Positions 1 through 8,928 are shown, counted from the stretch's first letter. The stretch: DNA of 39,648 nucleotides from Peptoniphilaceae bacterium (GCA_022779285.1 JALFST010000031.1:1-39648); one strand, 5' to 3'. The notes: generated by a model not told the origin, from the letters alone. Translations and numbers: made by a program.

Positions 1-176
1 GATGATTTTATACTTATTTTTTTCAATATATCGCCTTCTTTTGTAGAAATTACGAGAGGAAATATCCTGAATGCATCTCCTTTTTTTTAAAAGGCCGTAA
101 AATACATCCATGCTTTTCTGAGAATTGGGTATATTCATTTGCATGTACGTTTTAGAATCAATGATGGAGAAACGAG

Positions 177-1907
177 GTGAATATGGTTCGAAAATATCTT
201 CCCTATTTAAAAAAGTATAAATGGTATGCCGTCGGAGCGCCCCTCTTCATGATTGCGGAGGTGCTGGTAGATGTTTTCATCCCCGCAATTATGGAGAATC
301 TTGTAAACGTGGGGATCTCTTCTCGGAATGTGGAATATGTGGTGCAGAAGGGTCTTTTGATGATGGCCGTAGCGGTCTTCGGAATGCTCATGGGCACTCT
401 GAGTGCTTTTTTTGGTTCCAAAGCAGGCTATGGCGGTGCAGCGGAGCTTCGCCGTGCAGCCTATCGCTCTGTTCAGGGCTATTCATTCAGCAATCTGGAT
501 GCCATCAGCGTTCCTTCGCTCATCACACGTCTGACTACGGATGCGGATACCGTGGGTATGGTGACGATGATGTCTCTACGTATGGCATTTCGCTCCCCTT
601 TTATGCTCATTTTTTCGCTCTATTTTGCATTTCGGATCAATACCGAGCTGGCAATGACATTTTTGTTCGTCCTTCCCGTCGGAGCGGTTTTAATCTACCT
701 GATTTTTCGCAAGGCCATGCCTTATTTCAATATACAGCGTCAGCGCATCGATGATATGAATGCCGTTGTTCAGGAACAGCTCTCAGGAATTCGGATCATC
801 AAGGCATTTAACCGCCAGGAGCTTGGGGAAAAAAGCTTCTCAAAGAAAAATGAAGCCTTTCGTGAAACGGCCTTAAAGTCCATTCGTATCATCTCACATA
901 TGAATCCGCTCATGACCGTTATGATCTATGCCTGTATGATTCTCGTGCTCTGGTTTGGCGGAATTCGAATTTTTAACGGAACTCTTGAGGCCGGCACCAT
1001 CATCGCTTTGCTCAGCTACGTGATGCAGATTCTCATCTCGCTGATGATGGCTTCCATGTATCTCATCAACCTTGTTTACGGTTTGGCATCGCTGCGCCGT
1101 ATGATGGAGGTCGTAGATACCAAATCCGAAATTACGGAAAAAGAAAACGCCTTAACGGAGCTGGAAGACGGATCCATTCGTTTTGAAAATGTCTCCTTTA
1201 AATATGAAGGATACCGCGATAATATCCTGGATAATATTTCCCTGACCATTCCGAGTGGACAGCATGTCGGAATCGTCGGATCGACGGGCTCTTCAAAATC
1301 CACTCTCGTTCAGATGATTCCTCGTCTCTATGATGTCAACGAAGGGGCCGTTTATGTGGGCAGTCACAATGTCAAAGAATATTCCATTCATGCGCTTCGG
1401 CAGCAGATCGGCTTTGTTTTGCAAAAAAACAGCCTGTTTTCCGGCACCATTCGCTCCAATATGCAATGGGGGAATGCAAACGCGACCGATGAGGAAATCA
1501 TCCGGGCGCTCAAGCAGGCACAGGCATGGGAATTTGTGTCCCGTTATGACGATCCTTTGGGATATGGCGTAGAGCAAGGCGGCTCCAACTTCTCCGGAGG
1601 GCAGAAACAGCGTCTCACCATTGCACGCGCATTGCTCGGAAAGCATAAGATTCTCATTTTGGATGATTCCACCAGCGCCGTCGATATGACCACGGATGCT
1701 CTGATTCGAAAAATGTTTGAAACGGATCTGTCCGGAGTGACCACCGTACTGATCGCGCAACGCATTGAATCCGTCAAGGACTGTGATCAGATTTTCGTTA
1801 TGGAGCGAGGAAAAATCGAATCCTTCGGCACGCATGACTATTTGTTGCAGAACTCAAAAATCTATAGAGAAATCTATGAATCACAAGCAGGAGGGTTGGG
1901 AGAATGA
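177..1907 (+). CDS. ABC exporter half-transporter, degenerate-site subunit
   Basis: Six-helix ABC transporter membrane domain (about residues 15-310) fused to a nucleotide-binding domain (about 335-570), the layout of a multidrug/lipid exporter half in the cytoplasmic membrane. The Walker A is GSTGSSKS (368-375): the glycine before the lysine is Ser373. The residue after Walker B is Asp497 instead of the catalytic Glu, and the H-loop His is Gln528. The signature FSGGQ (472-476) is intact. This is the pattern of the degenerate-site partner in heterodimeric exporters such as BmrC, LmrC or TM287, taken further. The GTG start at 177 has GGAGA six bases upstream; ATG at 183 is an alternative. The stop overlaps the next gene by ATGA, so the two are translationally coupled. 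Substrate cannot be told. Bases 1-176 show no gene. Confidence 0.93.
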   Translation: MNMVRKYLPYLKKYKWYAVGAPLFMIAEVLVDVFIPAIMENLVNVGISSRNVEYVVQKGLLMMAVAVFGMLMGTLSAFFGSKAGYGGAAELRRAAYRSVQGYSFSNLDAISVPSLITRLTTDADTVGMVTMMSLRMAFRSPFMLIFSLYFAFRINTELAMTFLFVLPVGAVLIYLIFRKAMPYFNIQRQRIDDMNAVVQEQLSGIRIIKAFNRQELGEKSFSKKNEAFRETALKSIRIISHMNPLMTVMIYACMILVLWFGGIRIFNGTLEAGTIIALLSYVMQILISLMMASMYLINLVYGLASLRRMMEVVDTKSEITEKENALTELEDGSIRFENVSFKYEGYRDNILDNISLTIPSGQHVGIVGSTGSSKSTLVQMIPRLYDVNEGAVYVGSHNVKEYSIHALRQQIGFVLQKNSLFSGTIRSNMQWGNANATDEEIIRALKQAQAWEFVSRYDDPLGYGVEQGGSNFSGGQKQRLTIARALLGKHKILILDDSTSAVDMTTDALIRKMFETDLSGVTTVLIAQRIESVKDCDQIFVMERGKIESFGTHDYLLQNSKIYREIYESQAGGLGE

Positions 1908-3772
1908 GTAAACAAAAAGAAAAAACACAAGCCTCCGCAACCAATACTCCAAAGAATTTTGCCGACACACGTCCAAAAAATTCAGGAGCTACCTTGCGCA
2001 GGCTCTTCAGCTATTTTCAATATCATAAAGGATTATTTTGGTTCGGAATCATTCTTTCCATCTCTGCCACCATTGCACAGGTAGCAAGTACGGCTCTGAT
2101 TTCCCCCATCGTGGATGCTGTGGCTGTAAAACATGATTGGAATCAATTTGTTTCCAATCTGATGCTTATGGGAGGATTGACCGTCGCGATCGCCCTTGCG
2201 GAATATATCGGCTTTCGCCTGATGGCAAGACTTGCGCAGGAAACGATCTATATTCTGCGCCGCGAAATGAATGAAAAAATCCTCAAGCTTCCGATTTCTT
2301 ACCATGACACTCACTCACATGGAGAAATCATGTCCTCCTTTACCAACGATATTGATATTCTCACACAATCCCTGGAGCAATCCGTACAGCAGGTAGTACT
2401 CTCCATAATCCAATTCGTCGGCACCGTTGTACTGATGCTGATTCTCAGCTGGGAGCTGACTCTCATCGTTTTCGGATTCATCATTGTCAGCTACTTTTCC
2501 ATGCGCATGATTGCAAAACACAGCGGACGCTTTTATCGCGATCGTCAACTGAAAACAGCGGAGCTCAACGGCTATGTGGAGGAGATGATCTCGGGACAAA
2601 AGGTAGTCAAGATCTTCAATCAGGAAAAAAATGCGGTACAGGCTTTTGATGAACAGGTTGAGGCGCTTCGCATCGCCTCCACAAATGCTTCCTGCTACGG
2701 CGTGCTCGCCTTCCCGCTCATGGGAAATCTCACCTATATCATGTATTCCGCGATTGCGATTTTGGGAAGTATTTTTACCATCGGGGGAAAAATCACCATA
2801 GGAAATCTTACGGCGTTCCTTCAATATTCTCGCTCCATCGGCCGCCCGATCTCTACGGTTTCCAACCAGCTCAACTCACTCTTCGCGGCCATTGCGGGCG
2901 CTGAGCGCATCTTCCATTTGCTCGATCTTGAGCCGGAAAACACAGAGGGAGATGTACATCTTGCGCTCAATTGCCACGGGCATAACGCTCTTTGCTGGAT
3001 GGTTCCGCAGGAAGATGGCTCCGTAAAATATATCCCCTTGCACGGAGATGTCCGTTTTCGCGATGTTTCCTTCGGATACACTCCGGATCGTGAAATTCTT
3101 CATAAAATTTCTCTCTTTGCAAAGCCCGGCCAGAAAATTGCCCTGGTCGGCTCAACCGGGGCGGGAAAAACAACCATTACCAATCTGATCAACCGTTTCT
3201 ATGAAATCAATTCCGGTGAAATCACCTTGGATGGAATCGCACTGAACCGCATCGATAAGCTGGATCTTCGTTCCATCATGTCCGAGGTTTTGCAGGAGGT
3301 GAATCTTTTTTCCGGCTCCATCGCAGATAACATTCGCTTCGGTCGGCTGGACGCCACCGATTATGAGGTCGTACAAGCCGCTCAGATGGCCAATGCGCAT
3401 AAATTCATCTCCCGATTGGAGGATGGATACGACACTCGGATTTCCAGCACGGGCGGGGAGCTTTCCCAAGGGGAACGTCAGCTCATCTCCATTGCTCGCG
3501 CGGCAATTGCAGATCCTGCCATCCTCATCATGGATGAAGCAACCTCCTCTGTCGATACACGTACCGAACGTCAAATCGCAGAGGGCATGGAGCACCTGAT
3601 GCAGGGACGCACCACCTTCGTAATCGCTCACAGGCTCTCCACGGTTCGCGACGCCGATGCCATCATGGTAATGGAACATGGTGAAATTGTCGAACGCGGT
3701 ACTCATGACGAATTGATGGCTATGAGGGGCCGCTATTATCGTTTGAATGTCGGAGCAGAGCAGCTGGATTGA
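1904..3772 (+). CDS. ABC exporter half-transporter, catalytic subunit
   Basis: Second half of the heterodimeric exporter. A charged N-terminal extension of about 30 residues is followed by a six-helix membrane domain and an ATPase domain. Here the Walker A is canonical (GSTGAGKT, 416-423), the catalytic Glu is present (Glu545, in MDEATSSVD) and the switch His is present (His576, in IAHR), but the signature is LSQGE (520-524) rather than LSGGQ. The two subunits therefore complement each other: one composite ATP site pairs these good Walker motifs with the intact signature of the upstream subunit, the other pairs all the defective elements. About 30 residues (345-375, around CHGHNALCWMVPQ) precede the ATPase domain as an insertion. 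The start overlaps the previous stop by 4 nt. A terminator follows at 3882. Confidence 0.94.
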   Translation: MSKQKEKTQASATNTPKNFADTRPKNSGATLRRLFSYFQYHKGLFWFGIILSISATIAQVASTALISPIVDAVAVKHDWNQFVSNLMLMGGLTVAIALAEYIGFRLMARLAQETIYILRREMNEKILKLPISYHDTHSHGEIMSSFTNDIDILTQSLEQSVQQVVLSIIQFVGTVVLMLILSWELTLIVFGFIIVSYFSMRMIAKHSGRFYRDRQLKTAELNGYVEEMISGQKVVKIFNQEKNAVQAFDEQVEALRIASTNASCYGVLAFPLMGNLTYIMYSAIAILGSIFTIGGKITIGNLTAFLQYSRSIGRPISTVSNQLNSLFAAIAGAERIFHLLDLEPENTEGDVHLALNCHGHNALCWMVPQEDGSVKYIPLHGDVRFRDVSFGYTPDREILHKISLFAKPGQKIALVGSTGAGKTTITNLINRFYEINSGEITLDGIALNRIDKLDLRSIMSEVLQEVNLFSGSIADNIRFGRLDATDYEVVQAAQMANAHKFISRLEDGYDTRISSTGGELSQGERQLISIARAAIADPAILIMDEATSSVDTRTERQIAEGMEHLMQGRTTFVIAHRLSTVRDADAIMVMEHGEIVERGTHDELMAMRGRYYRLNVGAEQLD

Positions 3773-3795
3773 TTTTGAATTCAGCTTCAAAATAA

Positions 3796-3879
3796 AAAAA
3801 GGGGAATGCTTTGAGCGATCTCCAATCCCGGGCAGCCGGAAAATGTGACGCTTCCTTTTCCATGCAGGAGCCCCTTTTT
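3796..3879. other. Long inverted repeat between convergent genes
   Basis: AAAAAGGGG (3796-3804) pairs with CCCCTTTTT (3871-3879). The 66 bases between contain a further hairpin, GGAAAA pairing with TTTTCC across 12 bases (about 3838-3861). Read on the minus strand the element ends in seven T, so it could terminate the gene at 3920-4852. It could also be a small structured RNA. I matched it to no known RNA family. Confidence 0.4.
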
Positions 3880-3881
3880 CA

Positions 3882-3922
3882 GGAGGACGGAATCAAATCA
3901 TTTGATTCCGCCCTCTTTTTTA
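3882..3922 (+). terminator. Rho-independent terminator of the ABC operon
   Basis: GGACGGAATCAA (3885-3896) pairs with TTGATTCCGCCC (3902-3913) with one mismatch, followed by TCTTTTTT. The T tract runs into the stop codon of the convergent minus-strand gene. Confidence 0.85.
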
Positions 3923-4852
3923 TATTCTTATGATCTGCTCTCCCGATACGATGACTTGAACCGGTTCATCGAAGGTCGTGGCGGGAATCTCTGCGAACAC
4001 CAAATTCTCATAGCATAAACACATCCGGCAGCCCTGCGCCCGACGCAAAAAATGATCGTAATATCCGCCTCCCTTTCCCAGGCGTTTTCCGGATTTTGAA
4101 ACGGCTGAACATGGCACAAGGATCAGATCCGCATCCGTAACACAATTTTTCGGATTTTCCGCAAGCTCCGCTTTCGGTTCCAAAATTCCCATTCTTCCCG
4201 GACGGAGTTCCTCCATACTTTCAATCCGAACCGCCTTCATCTCCGGCATAGAACCGCATTTGGGAGCATAGACCGCCTTGCCGTTTTCTAAGGCATGATG
4301 GAGAATCTGAGAAGTATCCGGCTCTCCTTCCCGGCTTATATACAGAAAGATCGACCCGGCATTGCGATATTCAGAAGATTGCAGTACATTTCGCGTCATT
4401 GCTCTGTCTTCTTTCCGACACCGCTCCGGTGCCATCCGGGCTTGAAGCTGCCTGATTTGATGGCGAAGCTGCTTCTTCTCCTCCTTTTTCGACTCTATCT
4501 CATCCCGTTTGCACAGAATCCATGTACGAAGCGCCGTTGCATTGTTTTCCGGCTCATTCCTTGCGGCATAAACAAACGTAACAACCTCTGCTTTTTGCAA
4601 CTCAAAGAAAAAATCGATGGCATCCGGATCGGTATCCAACTCGGAGAAATATTGATTCTGAAACTCTCTATAATTGAAATCGCCTTCGTGAAGTTGCTTG
4701 CGCAGGGAAGCTGAGGGTGCAATTTCCTTTTTCCAAAGATCAAAGGGAGCTCCCTCTTTCGCAATTCCCCTCGGCCAAAGACGATCTATAAGAATGCGCA
4801 TTCCATCCGCCTCTTCGACAGGAGCATAGACTCTTTTTACCTGAAGATTCAT
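3920..4852 (-). CDS. DUF488 domain / 5-formyltetrahydrofolate cyclo-ligase fusion
   Basis: A single 310-residue frame joins two families usually found apart. Residues 1-115 are a DUF488 (YeaO-like) domain: RLWPRGIAKE, DLWKKEIAPS, then YREFQNQYFSEL and VYAARNEPENNATALR. Residues 124-310 are a 5-formyltetrahydrofolate cyclo-ligase, which uses ATP to turn 5-formyl-THF into 5,10-methenyl-THF. It has the basic helix KKQLRHQIRQL at the start and the substrate/phosphate loop RLGKGGGYYD at 257-266. DUF488 has no firmly established function. No stop or frameshift separates the halves and the junction (ILCKRDEIESKKEEKK) looks like a helical linker. The gene stands alone, convergent with the ABC operon and downstream of a broken DUF438 gene. 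The cyclo-ligase call is strong; how the N-domain serves it is unknown. Confidence 0.9.
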   Translation of the reverse strand: MNLQVKRVYAPVEEADGMRILIDRLWPRGIAKEGAPFDLWKKEIAPSASLRKQLHEGDFNYREFQNQYFSELDTDPDAIDFFFELQKAEVVTFVYAARNEPENNATALRTWILCKRDEIESKKEEKKQLRHQIRQLQARMAPERCRKEDRAMTRNVLQSSEYRNAGSIFLYISREGEPDTSQILHHALENGKAVYAPKCGSMPEMKAVRIESMEELRPGRMGILEPKAELAENPKNCVTDADLILVPCSAVSKSGKRLGKGGGYYDHFLRRAQGCRMCLCYENLVFAEIPATTFDEPVQVIVSGEQIIRI

Positions 4853-5128
4853 AATTGCCTTCTTTCCTGATTTCTATACAGCATCATCCATTGGGATTCT
4901 CCCGAAACGAAGTATTCTGTCAGCTTCGTTCCGCCATCAATGAACACAACGACAAATTTCATATGTGCATTCCGCACATGACAATTCTATTATCCCAATA
5001 AGAAATCAAATCTGCAAAACGGAACAAGCCTTCCTGTAGAATCATCATTCAAGCTCTCTTTTCCCCATTCTGTTTCCCTATCCATTATGCTCTGCTGAAG
5101 AAAATTGTGCCTGCTCTTTTCATAGATC
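4853..5128. other. Intergenic stretch without a gene
   Basis: No supportable gene. Two short inverted repeats are visible: AACGAAG/CTTCGTT (4906-4930) and ATGTGC/GCACAT (4963-4979), neither followed by a clear T tract. The promoter of the minus-strand fusion gene should lie at its left edge; GAAGG eight bases before the ATG at 4852 can serve as ribosome site. Confidence 0.5.
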
Positions 5129-6633
5129 TCATGACTGAATTTCAAAATGCTTTTTCGCAAATTCCATGTCCTGCACAAATTCGGCAGTTCCTAAATAATT
5201 CCCGTTATGGTCGCGAACCGCCATGTAGGTGACCAGCATCGTTCTACCGTTTTTCTCCATCCATACAGGTACCGAGTCCCTGCTTCCTGTGCGAAAATCC
5301 CGGATAATCGCTCGTACCATGAGCTCGATTTGGGTGGATGACAGGAAAACACCTCTCGATCGATCGCCATGGAAGCTCGATGAAATACCTTCGGTCCTTC
5401 ATTGAAATAGCGATTGATATTCTGATCATCGACAAAACTGATCTCCATAGGGATTGTATTGAGAAGCGCTGTCAATTGCGGTACGGTCATATGACCGCCC
5501 GGCATGACGATTTCCCCCTCCACGGTATCCGCTTTTCCGTCTTTCTTTTTCGATTCCGCCTTTTCCCATACACCGTGCGAACCGCCAAAGCACGAATCAT
5601 AGTCTTTGGAGTCTTGATAGATTCCCATCCATTCCTCTTCACTGAAATTGGCGGCACAGATGGGAAACAGAATATTTTTCTCTTTATATATCATCTCCCC
5701 GGCACGGCCTAACACCGCTTTAAGCCTGTTCATCCAATCCTGATTCCGATCAGACATCTTCGCCAGTGCAGAAAGCTCATCGCGAATCTCATCATCCACC
5801 GTCCACATGACATTCGAGGGACCCGAGATTTCATAACGTACCTTGAGAAGGGGATACAGAAGATCGCCCTTTTTCGCATAATGAATCGATACCTTTCGCA
5901 CCTCCTCCAGTAGTTTCCCGATCTCTCCTCCCGCTGCCGGCGTTGTTTCCAGAGCGTGAATCAGGGCTTCCAACGCTTGATTTTCTTTTGTGAAGGTGTC
6001 CAACGGATGACCCGGAATGTTTGCCAGCACCATATAGGCACTGACATCGGCCCCTTTTCCCGGAGAATTCTTAAGCTGCCTTTGTACAGATTCCGCTACC
6101 GCTTTCTCTGCATTCATGATGCGCTCCTCTTGGGTTGCCCCATGGAAAAGCGCGGAGTGGATATCACAAAGACGCTGTACCTCCTCCAGAGGAGTTCCTT
6201 CTTTTAAAAGATCCTGTTCCGCCTTCATAATTTCCGCTGCTTCCACGTCAGAAAAATCTTTTACAAAATCCGCACGAACATTTTCCAGGTTTTCGCCGGA
6301 GCATAAGCGGCGCAAATATCCTTTGAGCCGTTCGGTTCGATTCCCGGTCTTTTCCATAGGAGAAGACGTTACAGCTTCCTCAGCTTCATGGATACCCTCC
6401 GGCATGTTTCCTTCCATGACAAATCCGCTTTCTGCAAGCGCCTCCATTACATCCATCATGGAGATTCCTCTCATGGCAGCCCCTTGAGGAATGGTCATCA
6501 GCCTCCCGACCGAATGCAGCACTGCCGGTTTTGCGATTTACGTAAAGCCGAGATTCTTCATAATTTCAATCAGCTCGGGATATTCCTTTGTCAGCTCATA
6601 AACGCTTTTGCTGAAATTCAATGTCTTTTTCAT
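5129..6633 (-). pseudogene. DUF1858-DUF438-PAS protein, broken
   Basis: The original start is ATG at 6633, with AGAGGGG upstream, opening a DUF1858 domain (MKKTLNFSKSVYELTKEYPE). Codon 32 is TAA (6538-6540) where relatives have a coding triplet; the same frame continues with IAKPAVLHSVGR, typical DUF1858, and then the DUF438 (hemerythrin-like) region. Near 5325 the reading frame is lost in the PAS domain just after FSCHPPK: the matching remainder (ELMVRAIIRDF to the end at 5129) lies in the next frame, consistent with loss of one base. Residues before and after each lesion match the family, so these are recent lesions in a once normal gene. DUF438 proteins of anaerobes are thought to be redox or NO sensors. 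A GTG restart at 6522 could still give an N-truncated product. Confidence 0.85.
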
Positions 6634-6666
6634 CACTTTCCCCTCTCCGTATTGCTTGATTTTCAT

Positions 6667-6686
6667 TTGTTATGATTAATTAACAA
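6667..6686. promoter_or_regulatory. Palindromic operator candidate upstream of DUF438 gene
   Basis: TTGTTATGATTAATTAACAA has half-sites TTGTTA and TAACAA separated by eight bases. It lies 34 bp upstream of the original start. It resembles the redox-repressor Rex site but with two extra central bases. A second small palindrome, TTGTTTCAACAA, lies at about 6717-6728. Confidence 0.4.
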
Positions 6687-6753
6687 TATGATATCCCCCT
6701 GATCTCAATGCGTATGTTGTTTCAACAATATTTTTTGGATTTTTTTCCTGTAT

Positions 6754-6780
6754 AAAAAAACTGCCCCACAGGGGCAGCTC
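6754..6780 (-). terminator. Terminator of the dnaA-to-NUDIX gene cluster
   Basis: On the minus strand CTGCCCC-TGT-GGGGCAG (6761-6777) is followed by seven T. It is the first clear terminator downstream of dnaA on this strand. Confidence 0.9.
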
Positions 6781-6893
6781 AAATGTATTCTTTCTCAGCG
6801 ATCATAAGAGAAGAATTTTTCAAATAATTTTGAATATTGTATCGATTCTTTCCCATTGTGCGCTCTTTTTCAATCTCTTCTCCTCGGAGATCA

Positions 6894-8084
6894 TCAGTCA
6901 AATTTTGCGATCCATTGAGGATTCTTTTTCGCTTCCAGACACATTCGGACGGCTCGCTCCGAAATACGCGCTTCCGAAATCTCCGGAAGATGATCCACAT
7001 CGAAAAAACCGACATCCGTCGTCTCCGGATTGTCAGGCAGCTTGAGCGTCTGTGATTTCTCCGTTTCCTCACAAAGAATGTAAATTTTATAGATATCGAA
7101 GGGCATAACATATTTATAATCGTGAGATTTTCGATTTTCCACAGCTATGAGTCGAACAGGCCGCACCGAAATTCCAGCCTCCTCGCGGCATTCCTTTACC
7201 GCATTTTCTCCTACGGTAAGCCCCGGATCACACCAGCCTCCCGGCATGGACCATGCCTGAGGCATCTTTTCCTTGACTAAAAGAATACGATTCTCTCGAA
7301 ATACCGCCGCACGCACCTCCACATTAGGAGTGCGATAAGCATCTTGCACATATGCGAAAAGTCCCATCACCTTCTCCGGAGCAACTCCGGTTTTATAGGA
7401 AATCATCTCGCAGGCAAGCTCCGATAAACGGTCAAATCGCTCGCGATCAAACGGATCCTTCGTATAAGCTTGACCCTGCTGTGCCAGAAATTGAATTTCC
7501 TTTGCCCAGGATAGCCATGGATGCCAGCGATCCTCAAAGTGAAGATAGGGATCCTCGGTCCTTCTTGGATCCAAAAAGCTTTCCAGAGATTGCCAAAAAT
7601 AGAGTAGCCGGTAATGCACCGGAGCCGCCAATGTCTGATCAAAGCAAAGCGCCCAGTCCAGAGGAACCCATTTTGCATCCATGGTCTCCCCCTCCTGCAG
7701 CCGGATCTGATCCATAGAGGCTTCACTATGCAGAAAATAGCCGTGCATCCACGCAGTTTTCTTTGTCGTCTGCATAGCTCCGAGATAGATCAATTCCTCC
7801 TCTTTGGCGCTCAATCCCGTCTCTTCGAACAGCTCTCGCATTGCGGCATGCAGAGGCTTTTCCCCCTCCAAAACCGCCCCGGCCGTTGTTTCCCACATTC
7901 CCGGATAGCTTTTATTCATTGCTCTTTGTGTCAGAAGAATTTCGTGTCTGCTATTGAGCGTAAAAACCGTTACAAGATGATGGTAGGTTCCCTCCGGAAT
8001 GGGATCGCCTCGAAAATGTCTTCCCGCATAGTGCCCTTTCTGATCAAAAAGATCCTGCCACTCGAATTCCCGGTAATCATCCAT
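6894..8084 (-). CDS. Protein with two NUDIX hydrolase domains
   Basis: Two complete NUDIX domains in one chain. The first (about 1-165) resembles YfcD/isopentenyl-diphosphate-isomerase-like NUDIX proteins and has a perfect box from G69 to L91 with the REx2EE core at 83-88. The second (about 195-396) has the helical N-terminal part and box of YjhB-type NUDIX proteins (GGWCDPG to KECREEAGI, about 283-305); the glutamate of the GX5E part is Leu and the Arg of REUxEE is Lys, while the metal-binding EE pair is kept. NUDIX enzymes cleave nucleoside diphosphates linked to another group; substrates here cannot be predicted. ATG lies one base after the stop of the sigma-factor gene (TGATATG), so translation is coupled, and the gene ends the operon that begins at the origin. 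Confidence 0.9.
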   Translation of the reverse strand: MDDYREFEWQDLFDQKGHYAGRHFRGDPIPEGTYHHLVTVFTLNSRHEILLTQRAMNKSYPGMWETTAGAVLEGEKPLHAAMRELFEETGLSAKEEELIYLGAMQTTKKTAWMHGYFLHSEASMDQIRLQEGETMDAKWVPLDWALCFDQTLAAPVHYRLLYFWQSLESFLDPRRTEDPYLHFEDRWHPWLSWAKEIQFLAQQGQAYTKDPFDRERFDRLSELACEMISYKTGVAPEKVMGLFAYVQDAYRTPNVEVRAAVFRENRILLVKEKMPQAWSMPGGWCDPGLTVGENAVKECREEAGISVRPVRLIAVENRKSHDYKYVMPFDIYKIYILCEETEKSQTLKLPDNPETTDVGFFDVDHLPEISEARISERAVRMCLEAKKNPQWIAKFD

Positions 8085-8085
8085 A

Positions 8086-8928
8086 TCAATTTTCCTTCTT
8101 TGATCTTTTATTGGAGACTGATTTTCTTTTTTTCGAAAGATCCTCCGGACGAATATTCAGCTCCTGACGAAACTTTTCGATAATTTTCTTTTCAATTCGG
8201 GAAACTGTCATTTGGGAAACCCCGAGCTCCTCCGCGATCGCAATTTGCGTTCTTTTATCATAATAGCGATCATAGAAAATTCTCTTTTCCAAATCATTCA
8301 GTCCCTTGGACAGGCGTTCGATCACATCATAAAAATCCACCTGTTCGAAGCTTTTATCATCCTGACCGATCAAATTGCCTAAATTGACATCATGATCATC
8401 ATTCGAGGAGTCCATCGTCTGATCTAAGGATTGCGGCGCATATACCTTGGAAGAGTCCATCGCCTCCAATACCTCCTCTGCAGAGACTCCAAGAGCATCC
8501 GCGATATCATCTACGGTCGGTTGACGTTGCAATTCCTGAATCAAAGAGACTTTGACCTGATTGACTCTCTTGGATAGTTCCTGAATTCTCCTCGGAACAC
8601 GGATCACCCATCCTTTATCACGAAAATATCGCTTCAGCTCTCCCACAATGGTGGGCGTTGCAAAGCTTGAAAATTCGAATCCCTTCGTGACATCATACCG
8701 ATCGATTGCATAAATCAATCCCATCGATGCCACCTGATAAAGATCATCGAATTCAATTCCGCGATTGACATATTTTTTTGCGAGAATTTCCGCAATATAT
8801 AAATGATCCGTGATCAGCTTGTTTCGAAGCTTCGGATCTCCTGTGCGTCGAAGCTCCAGAAACTCCTGTCTCACGCGTTCCTTCTTTTCGTCCTTGGAAA
8901 CCGTATCATTTTTTTTCTGTTCCGCCAT
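8086..8928 (-). CDS. RNA polymerase sigma factor, SigB/SigF/SigG family
   Basis: 280 residues with sigma-70 regions 2 (about 30-110, DDLYQVASMGLIYAIDRYD then FSSFATPTIVGELKRYFRDKGW), 3 (about 115-185) and 4 (about 210-262, with the helix-turn-helix TQIAIAEELGVSQMTVSRIEK). Region 2 is the stress/sporulation type: GELKRYFRDKGWVIRVPRR is diagnostic of SigB, SigF and SigG. The extremes are charged and lysine-rich. It directs RNA polymerase to a separate promoter set. An anti-sigma and an anti-anti-sigma gene lie immediately upstream, the standard partner-switching arrangement. A good ribosome site (GGAGA) stands before the ATG. Whether this is a stress or a sporulation factor cannot be told from one gene. 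Confidence 0.93.
   Translation of the reverse strand: MAEQKKNDTVSKDEKKERVRQEFLELRRTGDPKLRNKLITDHLYIAEILAKKYVNRGIEFDDLYQVASMGLIYAIDRYDVTKGFEFSSFATPTIVGELKRYFRDKGWVIRVPRRIQELSKRVNQVKVSLIQELQRQPTVDDIADALGVSAEEVLEAMDSSKVYAPQSLDQTMDSSNDDHDVNLGNLIGQDDKSFEQVDFYDVIERLSKGLNDLEKRIFYDRYYDKRTQIAIAEELGVSQMTVSRIEKKIIEKFRQELNIRPEDLSKKRKSVSNKRSKKEN

Noticed and set aside
5191-6522. DUF438 frame as an intact protein with programmed frameshift
   Set aside because: No in-frame slippery heptamer is present at CCCAAATC, and a separate nonsense codon already interrupts the N-terminus.
6779-6853. 25-residue frame after the NUDIX gene (MGKNRYNIQNYLKNSSLMIA)
   Set aside because: Weak ribosome site and no recognisable family; it runs up to the terminator, so it may be chance leader sequence, though it cannot be excluded.
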